In this document: positions 10,500-19,855 of the stretch, piece after piece
Layout: every line of letters begins with the position of its first letter
Position numbering within the stretch: the first letter of the stretch is position 1
DNA from: Prorocentrum cordatum
Taxonomy: Eukaryota; Sar; Dinophyceae; Prorocentrales; Prorocentraceae
Assembly (NCBI GenBank): GCA_963575745.1
Contig: CAUYUJ010016342.1
Coordinates: 1-27,500, forward strand
DNA length: 27,500 nucleotides
Reading direction: 5' to 3'
The notes under the pieces: generated by a model
Seen by the model: the letters and a program-made list of their open reading frames with translations, nothing else
Told to the model about the DNA's origin: nothing
Database searches by the model: none
Program-made: the position numbers and the translations under genes

Positions 10500-10690
10500 C
10501 GTAGAAAGGAAGACGCAGAGGAAGAGGAGGAGGAGGAGCCCACCTGCCCATGCCCATCATTCCTTCTTCTCCGACCCTCCTCATCCTCATCAGATCATCA
10601 TCGATACCCCCATCGGTACCCGCGCACTTGTCCGCGCCCTCCTATTCCTGATCCTCCTCCTCTTCCTCATTTTCCTCATTGCGTGCCCCC
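10500..10690. repeat. GAGGAA run followed by CTC/TCATCC tract
   Basis: A purine run of GAGGAGGAG type at about 10510-10540 is followed by pyrimidine-rich CCTCATCC sequence to about 10690. They form an imperfect inverted purine/pyrimidine pair. Confidence 0.6.
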
Positions 10691-10901
10691 CTAACCCTGC
10701 GCATGTTTATGTTGGGTTTTGGATTGCCACCAGACAGACGCCCAACTTGGACCACGAGAGGTCGCGGGAAGAAACACCTACGATACATATTCGCTCGGCC
10801 GTGCTAGAGGGACAGGTTGGACAAATCGTGGGCGCGTTGCGCTTGAGCTGACAGACACGCACCACTGAGGGCCCAATGCTGACTGGAACTTGTGATTTCT
10901 C

Positions 10902-10918
10902 GGGGGGGGGGGGGGGGG
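10902..10918 (+). repeat. G17 homopolymer
   Basis: Seventeen consecutive G residues. Such a run can form a quadruplex and is a likely place for length error in sequencing. The flanks (10691-10901 and 10919-11221) hold no gene I can support. Confidence 0.95.
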
Positions 10919-11221
10919 CGCAACGTTCGCAGCCAGGCCGGGCACAACGAAACCACACAAAAACAGACCCGCCTGATATGTGTTACCGCATGCTTTTCTC
11001 ACTGGATTCCAGGGGCGCGCTGCGGCGAGGTGCCGCCCCCCTTGCGGCAGCAGTGCCGAGAAACACTGAGCCAAGGAGCAAAGGGAACAGCGTGCTGAAA
11101 CGCGTGCCCGGCACGAGTACCACTACCCAGTGCCAAAGGGAGGCATGGCAAAGGAGACGGCGTTGGAGGGGGTTGACGAGGAGGGGAAGGCAAGGAGAAG
11201 AAAGGGAGGAGCATGAGGAAT

Positions 11222-11381
11222 ACAGGCGTGGTGGCTGGACGGTTGGCTCGTCCTGCAGGGGGAACCACATGGTGTCATCATTGTCATTGTTCGTGGCCGC
11301 GTACGTGGTCACCTTCACATTGCTGACGCCCACGCCGTCCAACGCGACCGTGAGGCACTTCACGTCGTGAGTTGAAGACAT
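11222..11381 (-). pseudogene. Possible coding fragment, unknown
   Basis: A minus-strand stretch of about 53 codons has protein-like composition (CLTVALDGVGVSNVKVTTYA, then a DNDD cluster and MWFPLQDEP). Downstream the same frame turns into low-complexity Ser/Leu/Pro sequence. It lies just beyond the stop of the larger minus-strand locus at 11606-12931, so it may be a separate remnant or another exon. I do not recognise it. Confidence 0.25.
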
Positions 11382-11605
11382 GGGAGACGACTGAAGAACG
11401 CAGAATTCCTCTGCGAAGCTGGAAATCTCACCCCAGGGACCCCCCAAAACGGATGTCACGCCGCGAGGCGCGTTCGGGGAGAGCCCGTCGCATCCGCCAG
11501 CCTGCGCGCCAACCAGTACTGGTAAGCCTCAAAGTCCTCGATATCCCTCGAGCTGTTCGAAGGCACCTTCGCTTTGGAAGAAGAAGCACGGATTCCAGCC
11601 ATCAA

Positions 11606-12931
11606 CTAGTCAGGCCGACGAACTTTCTTCGACTTCCTCGTGCTCTTCACGAGCGCGCGCTTCAACCCACCTGGCACGCGTCGCACACGAGTGGACCGGG
11701 TGCTCGCGAGCACACCCAAATCGACGTGGTTGCTCTCGTTCCACATGGGGTGGTTCTCGAAGGTTTCAGCGAACAGCGTGAGCTTCTCGGCTAACAAACC
11801 CAAGAAGAACGCGTGGCGGTCTCTCCATGCCTTCGTCTTTTGCGCAATGCGGGATTCGCGGGCCACGCGTTCCAAGAAATGTGGCAACAGGACGTCTTCT
11901 GTCAAACCTTTGCCAACGAACTGTTGTTTGTGCATGCCCCGTTCCCGCTGCGACGCAAAAAGCGCGTCCAATTCTACTTTGCCGCTTACGATACACACTG
12001 TCACTTTGGCATCGGGCAAATCGATAGCGACGGACTCCTGATTCATGATCTTCACCAACATAGCCTCAACGGGCAACATGCTGGCAGGGACTCCGCCGAT
12101 CACGCGGAGCAGCTTGTACTTTGCAGCGCAGACAGACATGTGCAAACACAGCAACACTGCAGCACCCACGGTCATCGTGAACTCTACCTCGGAATTCAGG
12201 TCGGGCGCGCATGCGCCATTCTCGCCTAGCCGGCGCCGCTTGCGAGCCCGATCGGACTTGCGACTCGACCGAATGTGATCTGGTGGCAACCGCATATTCT
12301 CCAGCACCTTCCTCCAACCTGGCGCCTGCCTGCCAATGTAATTCAGTGGGTATTTGGGGCCCAGCAGGAAATTGACGAACCAGGGAATCGTGAAACAAAC
12401 CCTTGACGCCTAGGAGGTCTTCGGGGCCCTCAACGCTGGACAGCAGTTTCGGCAAGGCATGCCAATAGGCCTCCCCTTTGAACTCGAGGCCGCCGGGCGC
12501 GCTGAATGACAAAACTCTGCTGTCGAGAATCAAGTCATGATCAGATATATTCGTGACACAACCAGTGGTATTGTTGGACATCAATGACGGCACTTGATTT
12601 CCGTCGAGATACAAGCTGTTCGCCAAGAGGTCCCTGACCCGAACGTTGATAATGGGGCTGTCGGGATCTCGGCTGTCCGATTGACCAGATAACAACAACT
12701 GCCCACCATCCACCACGAGCTTGTAAGGACCTGCTGTGGTATGGGGCCCATACACCACTCTTCGCTCGCCCGTAGCGTTGGCACGAGAACTTGGGAGGTA
12801 GCGAAGTCCCACAACGCGACCCACCCATCATTCTCGCGGCCTGGGTAAGCAAGGCAAGTGGACGACATCGGATTAAGACTGCAATGCAAAATGCGACTGC
12901 CTCGCAGGCACGCCCGATATTTTACAGTATC
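11606..12931 (-). pseudogene. Broken or mis-called gene in three frame segments, unknown protein
   Basis: Segment 1 (about 12931-12770) contains SSTCLAYPG and GWVALWDFATSQ, which resembles one WD-repeat or PROPPIN-like blade; this is weak. Segment 2 (about 12770-12410) is in another frame and includes GPYKLVVDGGQLLLSGQSD and NISDHDLILDSRVLSF. Segment 3 (12409-11606, 267 codons) returns to the frame of segment 1, with PWFVNFLLGPKYPLNYIGRQ, a basic run RARKRRR, a hydrophobic stretch near VGAAVLLCLHMSVCA, and a Lys/Arg-rich end before the stop. Segments 1 and 3 are separated by stops in their own frame, so segment 2 is needed. The shifts cancel. It may be a pseudogene, or a real gene with two single-base errors. 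No function can be assigned to segments 2 and 3. Confidence 0.5.
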
Positions 12932-13007
12932 GGGGAAGCCACCCGAATGCACGGGCGGCCTCGGATGCCTGACCTCAGAAAGGCCTCCTGCCCCAAAGAG
13001 GCTCTGG

Positions 13008-13312
13008 GAGAGTGGAGGGAGGAAGCGGAGGGGGGGGAGAGGAGACAGGGAGCAAGGAAGGGGGGCGAGGGAGAACACGGGGTGAAGAAGATAAGGATCA
13101 GCTGGAGAAGGAGGAAAAGGACGACAAGGAGGAGGGTCAGGAGAAGGAGGAGGGGAATGAGAGGAGGTGGGGAGCAGAAGGAAGAACGGAAGAGGGGGGG
13201 GAATGAGGGGAGGGAGGGGAGGGAGGGCAGGGAAAGGAAGGGAGGGGAGGAGGAAGTATGGTGTGAGGGGAAGGGAGGAAGAGGAGGAATAACGGAGATG
13301 GAAGAGGAATCA
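13008..13312 (+). repeat. Polypurine tract (GGA/GAGG-rich), about 300 bp
   Basis: Almost pure A/G on the plus strand, with GAGGAGG, GGGGAGGG and AGGAAGG words and local mirror symmetry. It sits close before the tandem duplication. The 180 bp after it (13313-13498) is unique sequence with no clear gene. Confidence 0.85.
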
Positions 13313-13541
13313 GCACGCCAATGATTGACGCTGCTTTCGAGCGTGGCCAAGCAGAGCACTGCGCACAAGCATATCGACTGCATGCAGACAGGCAAGGCAA
13401 CGCACGTTTGCCTCGTTTCCGTGCTGAAGACGGCCCAAGATGCGGGCGCATATTTGCTCGAACAAATCCGACGAAGCGCCCCCGAGACCCACGACGGCCC
13501 CAAAAATAACCAAGATGGCCTATGTTAGGCTGACTGACAAT

Positions 13542-13805
13542 ATGGCCGAAGACGGCCCCCAGACGGTCACCGCCCCCACCCCCACAGCGACGCCAAGAGC
13601 CCAAACAGATTCAACAGACGAGTTGGACAGGGACGTGGACAGAAGATCCCTAACTGGAGCCCCGAGGGAGCACGAGGCCCGAGACAGCGCCCCAGAATCC
13701 CGCGCGAGAGGCCCTCAGCAGGCCCTTCATTGCTGCCTCAAGCGCGTCGTACCAAATACTCGATTTGGATATGTGCGCGCTCTCTCCCCCGATTGGGGGG
13801 GATAA
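13542..13805 (+). CDS. Short ORF at the left edge of each unit, doubtful
   Basis: Reads MAEDG, then a Thr/Pro/Ala-rich and charged peptide with no recognisable domain. The equivalents are 19900-20130 and 20964-21194, 76 codons each and identical in peptide. Unit 1 has lost their TAG through a base change and runs on to 87 codons. Unit 1 differs from the others by about five replacement and four silent changes, which neither supports nor excludes coding. No partner or signal is visible. Confidence 0.18.
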   Translation: MAEDGPQTVTAPTPTATPRAQTDSTDELDRDVDRRSLTGAPREHEARDSAPESRARGPQQALHCCLKRVVPNTRFGYVRALSPDWGG

Positions 13806-13875
13806 TCAACGCGGGAGGGGGGAAGATGAAGGGGGAAAAGGGATGAGGGGGAGAAGGGCCCATTGCCACCCGGAA

Positions 13876-14714
13876 AGGCAAGACTAATGCACCACTGGAA
13901 CTCCTAAACATCAGGGGGGCAACCACGACGAAGGCAAGACGAATGCACCACTGGAACTCCTCAACAGCAGGGGGCACCCACGACGACCGCAAGACGAATG
14001 CAACACGGGAGTCCCTAAACAGCAGGGCGCACCCACGACGAAGGCAAGACGAATGTACCACTGGAATACCCAAACAGCACGGGGCAACCACGACGAAGGC
14101 AAGGCAAATGCATCACTGGAGCTCCTAAACAGCAGGGGGGCAACCACGACGAAGGCAAGACGAATGCACCACTGGAACCCATAAACAGCAGGGGGCAACC
14201 ACGACGAAGGCAAGACGAATGCACCACTGGAACTCCTAAACAGCAGGGGGCGCCCACGACGAAGGCAAGACGAATGCGCCACTGGAACTCCTAAACAGCA
14301 GGGGGCAACCACGACGAATGCAAGGCGAATGCATAACTGGAATACCCAAACAGCAGGGGGCAATCACGACGAAGGCAAGACGAATGCACCACTGGAGCTC
14401 CTAAACAGCAGGGGGCACCCACGACGAAGGCAAGACGAATGCACCACTGGAACTCCTAAACAGCAGGGGGCACCCACGACGACCGCAAGACGAATGCAAC
14501 ACTGGAGTCCCTAAACAGCAGGGCGCGCCCACGACGAAGGCAAGACGAATGCGCCACTGGAATTCCTAAACAGCAGGGGGCAACCACGACGAAAACAACG
14601 CGAATGCACCACTGGAACTCCCGAGCAGCAGGGGGCAACCACGACGAAGGCACGACGAATTCACCACTGGAATTCCTAAACACCAGGGGACAACCACGAC
14701 GGAGTCAAGACGAA
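13876..14714 (+). repeat. 54-55 bp minisatellite, unit 1 (about 15 copies)
   Basis: The period contains, in order, GCACCACTGGAACTCC, TAAACAGCAGGGGGC, AACCACGACGAAGG and CAAGACGAAT. Some units are 54 bp (18 codons), so a minus-strand frame stays open over several copies and reads as a Cys/Leu/Ser/Trp-rich repeat; this is a by-product of the period. A variant with GACCGCAAGACGAATGCAAC occurs twice, about 496 bp (nine periods) apart. Confidence 0.95.
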
Positions 14715-15429
14715 CACCGATCGCACCTAGTATCTGGGCCACTGGCGTGCATCGAATAACGGACGTGGTCCGACCGTCGAACAACAGCGAACGTCAACCA
14801 AAAACGCTCGACGGCCGAGGCTCGTTAACATGAGCTCCTCCTCTTCCCCCTTCCCCCCCCTGCCCCGATCCTCGCATTCTGCCTTATCTTTCGTTCTTGG
14901 CTTTCCTCCTACATCCTCGCACTTCCTCCATCCTCGTGGCATGCGTGCTCGCGTCGAACGCGGCGGTGCTCGACGTGGCGTTTGCGTTGCTTGCGGGCCC
15001 GTTACCCCACCTGCATGGACCACTGGATTTCCGAAACAAGCCCCGTGGATGGCGCACATGACGCCGGGCCCTGCTCTTAGCCATTCATGCGCCTGCCGCT
15101 CGCCGTTGGCGCTGTGGCGCTCTTTTCCCAGGCGCCGCGGCGCCTTTGTGTTTCCAGCGGCGCTGGCCGCACTAGCTCGCTGGGTTTAGGATGGGCGTGG
15201 CAAGCAGCAGCAGGGCAATAGGTTGCACTGGTTCCCTACAAGGCGCTGTTAGCGCTGGCGCTAATCACCGTCGGCGATGCCGTTACTGTTCGATCTCTGT
15301 CACAACCTGGGTCGGTCGCCATCCCAAACAGTCAACTCTGGGAGCCACTGCTGTACAAAAGTTGCGGGACCCGGGCTTCCCTCTGCAAAAACTGGCCCCC
15401 ATCAGCCCATCTCCTCGGAGTGGATATCC
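14715..15429. other. 3' flank between minisatellite and duplicated gene
   Basis: Unit-1 copy of sequence also present at 22141-22857. A 119-codon plus-strand frame (14830-15189) is broken by a one-base indel in the other copy, so I reject it. Another plus frame is open from 15222 to 15701, antisense to the end of the gene, and stays open in both copies. It lacks an ATG at its start, and the changes between copies do not favour coding. The region probably contains the 3' untranslated part of the minus-strand gene. Confidence 0.5.
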
Positions 15430-16578
15430 CTACGCCTTGCTCGGAGACCCCTTACTCGGCGCCGCGCCCTGAGTCGGCGCCGCGCCCTGACTCGGCGCCG
15501 CGCCCTGACTCGGCGCCGCGCCCGAGCCCGTGCCCTTTCCCGCCGCCAACCTCTGCCGCAACGATGAGCCCACCCACTGCGCCTTCTCCTCCTGGGCGCG
15601 GGCGACTTTGGGCCTCTTGCCTGATCCCCCGTGGCTGCTGGGGGCAACGCTGGCCGCGCCATCCCCCGGGCCGCCCGGGCTGGCCGCGTCCTCCGCCTTA
15701 GGCTTGTTCGTGAAGCCTTGCACCGTCTTTGGCTTATCGAGGTCGGGCACCTGCAACCCTTTTTCCTTGAACATGTCCACCGGCGGCTCCGACATCATCG
15801 CCCTGCCGCCCATCTTCTTCATCTTGGCAGGGGAATTGATGTCGAAGGGGCCCTCGATCTCCACCTCATCGGCGAAGGCGAAGTCGATGGATTCGTCTTC
15901 GCCGGGCATGAGCGAGCACAGGCACTTCTTGGCCAGCATGCGATACCAGCCTGCCGCGTCGGCAAGCTGAACCATCGACATGTCCTTCACGTCCTTCATG
16001 GGCTTGCCATTGAGCGCGTAGGCGGCCACGAACCAGTCGATCAAATCGTCGATGTGCGACCCCTTGTCGGTGCACTGTGATGGAAGCTCTGCGTCTGGAG
16101 AAGCCCCGACAGCCCAAGCGAGCATCCCGACAAGGTCAACCTTTGGCCAGTCCGCGCCGTCGAACAGATCCGGCTCCATCCTCTGGAAGGCGGGTTTCAC
16201 GACGACGTCAACGTACTTCACAAGGTGCTTGATCCTCTTGCAGGCCACTGCGATTTTCCTCCTCTTCGGAGGCGGTGGTCCAGGCTTCATCGTTGCGTCG
16301 CCCTTCTTGTGGGTTCCATTCATGAGGTCCATGAGCGCGCCATCGCTCGCGAGGCTTTCGAGGGTCATCTGGGCGGCGGGGTCCTCGAACAGGCTCGCCA
16401 ACCCTTCGCTCTGCAACGCCTGGCGGACTCCGAACAGCAACTTTGGCCGCTGCTGCAGCAGCCCCACGGTCTTTTCCATCTCCTTCTGGACGGCAATCTC
16501 GGCGAAGGCGCCGAAGCCCTCGATCACCGCATCGGCCTGCGCATTCGCCTGTTTCTCAGCGAAGCGTTTGTTCGCCAT
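15430..16578 (-). CDS. Conserved hypothetical protein, copy 1 (382 aa)
   Basis: I do not recognise the family. Residues 1-90 are helical-looking and polar (KRFAEKQANAQADAV; EKTVGLLQQRPKLLFGVRQA). Residues 101-118 hold PPPPKRRKIAVACKRIKH, a possible nuclear-localisation signal. Residues 119-225 look folded (KYVDVVVKPAFQ, DLIDWFVAAYALNGKPM, AAGWYRMLAKKCLC). Residues 226-285 are acidic to mixed. Residues 290-382 are disordered, ending in AAPSQG repeats at 354-378. The frame is open well upstream, but I start at MANKRF: from there on, differences from the copy at 22858 are only in-frame (18 bp and 3 bp), whereas just upstream the copies differ by single bases. The ATG sits in CCACCGATGG, with an AG 12 nt before it. 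No cis-intron is apparent. Confidence 0.72.
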   Translation of the reverse strand: MANKRFAEKQANAQADAVIEGFGAFAEIAVQKEMEKTVGLLQQRPKLLFGVRQALQSEGLASLFEDPAAQMTLESLASDGALMDLMNGTHKKGDATMKPGPPPPKRRKIAVACKRIKHLVKYVDVVVKPAFQRMEPDLFDGADWPKVDLVGMLAWAVGASPDAELPSQCTDKGSHIDDLIDWFVAAYALNGKPMKDVKDMSMVQLADAAGWYRMLAKKCLCSLMPGEDESIDFAFADEVEIEGPFDINSPAKMKKMGGRAMMSEPPVDMFKEKGLQVPDLDKPKTVQGFTNKPKAEDAASPGGPGDGAASVAPSSHGGSGKRPKVARAQEEKAQWVGSSLRQRLAAGKGTGSGAAPSQGAAPSQGAAPTQGAAPSKGSPSKA

Positions 16579-18150
16579 CGGTGGCGGGTCCTTGCAGTAC
16601 ACCAGGGGGCGCCCTAGCCAACTGATGAGCCCGAGCGCTGCTACGGCGCTGAGGCGTGGCAAGCAGGAGGGAACCAGGGCCCGACACCGCGAGTAGGCAG
16701 GGCTGCCAACACGCAACTGCACGCTGGGCCCCCTCGCGCTTCGGGATAATGCGGCGGCGCACGCCGAGGGGGCGGCCGATCGAACACAACGTCCGAGAGA
16801 TGACTGCGCCCCAACACTGGCCACTGCATTTCAAGAAGCATCCGAGACACCCCAAAACGAACCCAACAGGACCCCAGAGACGGCCACGAGGACCCCCAAA
16901 CGATATCGCCCCCATGGTAGAACGTGGCCAACCCGCCGCCGGGATATCTGATGCGTGGGCGGTCCAAAAGACAATGGGTGGAGCACGCGGAGCGTGAGCG
17001 AAAGAATTAGCAAACCGAATGGGTTCCACCGGCAGTGGCACTGCGAGCCAGGCCCTTCCAGAAGGGGGCGTCGGGCATGTCGATTGACACCCCATGCAAC
17101 ATGAAGGCACCCGCAACCTATACCAGTCATGAGTTTCGATATAAGCACCCGAAGTACTGAGAGTTCCGTGTTTGTTATTCCAAGCCAAACTTCCCTCGCT
17201 CCCGTCGCATCCCGCCCGCCCCCTACCTTCCCTCCGTCGCTATTGCGATGTATGTTATTGTTTCCCCTGAAGGCGGGGGGTCGGGGGCGATCGCGGCATC
17301 CCCCCATTGGGGGCTCCACGCTGATGGGGTCATGTTGATGCTGGATGGGCGCCGCTCTTCCTCCCGTCAGGCCGCCGTCGTCTTCCCCCCCCGCTAAGGC
17401 CCCAAGATGGAACCCTGAAGGCCTCGCGGGGTCCCCCAGCCCCCCTCTCCACCCCCCGTGGGTATCCAACGGAGGTCCCCGCCACCCCCGAGGAATCAGC
17501 AGGGCCCCCACGCGGATATTTCTCTAGTGGGCGGGCCCCCGTGGAGGGTCGCCACACCAGGGCTTGCAACGACGCCGCAGCCCGCCTCCCTGCACGAGCT
17601 CCCCGGCGGGCGGCGCGAAGCACCGACGCGGAGCTCTCGTTCACTTGCGACGCCGCGCGGCCCGCGTCAGGGGGAGCAAACGCAACGTTGAAAGCCGAAT
17701 GGGGCGGCGCCCTCGCGGCGCAACTTCGGGGCCCGCCCCCGCCGCCGCGGCTGCACGGCTCCAGGGGGGACCTAAATGGCCGAGGACGTCCTTGCAACGA
17801 CACTCCGCCCTCCCATGAGAGGAGATCCCAGGCTTCTCGACCACCTTGCGAAGGTGCTATCCTGATTGACTTCGACCTCCCTTGACGGGGCGCGAGCCCG
17901 AGCGGCTATCTCGACCCCGCCCGACTGGGCCCTCGATCCCGCCGACCGGGCCCTCGATCCCGCGACCCCGAGCGGCCATCTCGAACAGTGAAAGCACGTG
18001 CAATCCATAAGTAAACGCAGCCCGAGTCGATAGTCATTTGGTTTCCACGAGATGTCGCGAGGCAGCCGCACTCCTACGAATGTAGTGGCCCATGGCCCCT
18101 CCCGCCACCGCGCCTGGGCTGTGGGTCAGAGAAGCCTTTTGGACGCAAGC
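16579..18150. other. Upstream region of the duplicated gene, unit 1
   Basis: GC-rich sequence with many incidental open frames. They do not survive comparison with 23986-25560 because of single-base indels (for example an extra T in AGAATGGGGGCG near 24469). Short direct repeats of GGGCCCTCGATCCCG occur at about 17924-17960. Promoter or trans-splice signals of this gene should lie here, but I cannot point to one with confidence. No RNA gene was recognised. Confidence 0.55.
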
Positions 18151-18500
18151 GAAATTATTCTGGAAGGCTCTCGAGGGCTTCTTCTGGGGGCTCCTGGGAT
18201 CCTCTCGGGGCCCCTTTAGGGGGCCTCTATAAGCCTCATGGGGGCTTCTGAAGAACTCTTGGGGGCGTCTCGGAAGCCTCTAGGGTGCTCTTGGCCGCCA
18301 TCTTGGGTCGGATGTCTCTAAGTGTCCGTTCATGCCCCCCTTCCCGGGCCACTTTTGGGGCCCTCTTGGGCGCCTCGTGGGCCGTATTGGGGGGCTCGTA
18401 GGCCTTCCACGGGCCCTCTTTGACCGTCTCGGGGCTCTCTTGGGGGACTGTTGCGCCGCACTGGAAGACTATTTAGGGCCTCTGGTGCCGCCCTGGGATA
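18150..18500 (-). repeat. Decayed CTTGGGGGC / GCCATCTTGG tract, unit 1
   Basis: Words such as GGCCCTCTTGGGCGCC, GCTCTTGGCCGCCATCTTGG and GGGGGCTTCT recur every 10-30 bp. Reverse-complemented, these are the words of the tract at 6870-7560. The second copy is at about 25570-25930. Confidence 0.65.
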
Positions 18501-18594
18501 TTGGGAGAAAGAGGGGCAACGCCAAAACCACGGAGAACCCCATAAACAAACTATGACGTTCTCGCATTCCTAAGGGACCTCTTGAAGCGCGCAT

Positions 18595-19535
18595 CGCATG
18601 TTAACTTCAAAACGCAATCGGTCACCGTCCAGGGTTCACTTTAGTTTCCAAGCCAACATGGCGACTTTTCGCTGGTGGAGACCTGGGGAATTGCATGTAA
18701 ACTTCAAGATCCAATCGATCACCGTTAAGGATTCACTTTCATTTCCAAGCCAACACTGCGACTTTTTTCAATTCTGAACAATAAAGAACTCCTCGACGCG
18801 CGCGCGCGGGTGACCGCGCGCGCGCGGGTGACCCACCCACGCGCGTTTGTCGGCCTCCTTAAAGAGCCACAGAAATTTCCAATTCAATTTTTGAAATTAC
18901 ATGTCGGCTTTTCTATTGTAGATAATACAGATCTCCTCAACACGCGCCCGCGCGCGCGGGTGACCATTGTCACCCGCTCGCGGGTGACACGTGTCACCGT
19001 CGGCCTCCTTAAAGAGCCACAGAAATTTCAAATTCAGTTTTTGGAATTACATGTGGACTTTTTCCATTGTGGACAATACAAAACTCCAACGCGCGCGCGG
19101 GTGACCCGGCACCCGTCGGCCTCCTTAAAGAGCCACAGAAATTTCAAATTCAGTTTCTGGAATTACATGTAGACTTTTCTATTGTGGGCAATCTAGAAGT
19201 CCGCACGCGCGCGCGCGCGCCGCGGCGCGCGCGCGCGGGTGTCCCCGGCCACTCGCACGTTTCGCGGGTGACACGCCACCCGTCGGCCTCCTTAAAGGGC
19301 CACAAAAATTTCAAATTCAGTTTTTGAAAATACATGGCAGCTTTTCTATTGTGGACACTACAGAACACCTCACGCGCGCGCGCGCGGATGCGCGCGCGCG
19401 CGGGTGACCCCGGCCACCCGCGCGCGCGGGTGACCCGGACCCGCGCGCGCGCGCGGGTCACCCGAAATCCGTTCGGCCACCGTTAAGCATTCATTTGAGT
19501 TTTCAGGCCAACATGGGGGCTTTTCGATTAAATCG
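18595..19535. repeat. (CG)n-bearing spacer modules, unit 1
   Basis: Four close copies of a module with TCGGCCTCCTTAAAGAGCCA, then AGAAATTTCAAATTCAG, then GAATTACATGT and CTTTTCTATTGTGG start near 18851, 18999, 19116 and 19282. Two older relatives precede them (about 18600 and 18690) and one follows (about 19468). Between modules are (CG)n runs ending GGGTGACC, some arranged as inverted repeats. There is no coding potential. The same block is at about 26005-26945. Confidence 0.88.
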
Positions 19536-19639
19536 ATAAGTCACAAAGACACCATGAGCCATGATACTTGAAAAAACACCATGACATCATTACCCAGCGC
19601 CGAGCTCATGATCTCATGGTAGATTTGTTGTATTCCCGC

Positions 19640-19855
19640 ACCAGCACCAAGGCCAGCTACGCCCGCCGCAGCTCGGCATAATCGAGCCAAGCCCCGCTAA
19701 AACCAATGCAGGCGGGCCCAGCCCAGCAGCGCCTAGGTCAAGTCGGCAGAACCCCCCCCCCCAGTCCAGCGCGGAACGCCGCAGCTCGGACCCGCTCGGC
19801 GCGAATCCATGAAGCTCAGCTCTGCGCACACCAAAAACACGCAGTCCACCAAGAA
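19640..19855 (+). repeat. Terminal segment of unit 1
   Basis: Begins ACCAGCACCAAGGCCAGC and ends at the unit boundary. Near-identical copies are at 20705-20918 and 27053-27268. It is rich in GCCCAGC and GCAGCTCGG words. An 11-14 C run near 19746 varies in length between copies. Confidence 0.9.

Larger units (their letters stand above)
13499..19855 (+). repeat. Tandem unit 1, full length (about 6.36 kb)
   Basis: Direct repeat of 20919-27268, with about 97-98% identity by eye. Its left edge is defined by CCAAAAATAACC at 13499, also found at 19856 and 20919. Sequence to the left of 13499 is unrelated to the ends of units 1 and 2. It carries the 382-codon gene. Confidence 0.9.

Noticed and set aside
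13738-14683. Cys/Leu/Ser/Trp-rich minus-strand frames over the minisatellite
   Set aside because: They follow from an 18-codon period without stops and break wherever a period is 55 bp.
14830-15189. 119-codon plus-strand frame
   Set aside because: A one-base indel in the unit 3 copy near 22280 breaks it, and composition is low complexity at the start.
16579-16824. An 82-residue N-terminal extension of the unit 1 protein resembling a targeting peptide
   Set aside because: The frame is not shared with unit 3 because of a one-base indel near 16609, so it is unlikely to be translated.
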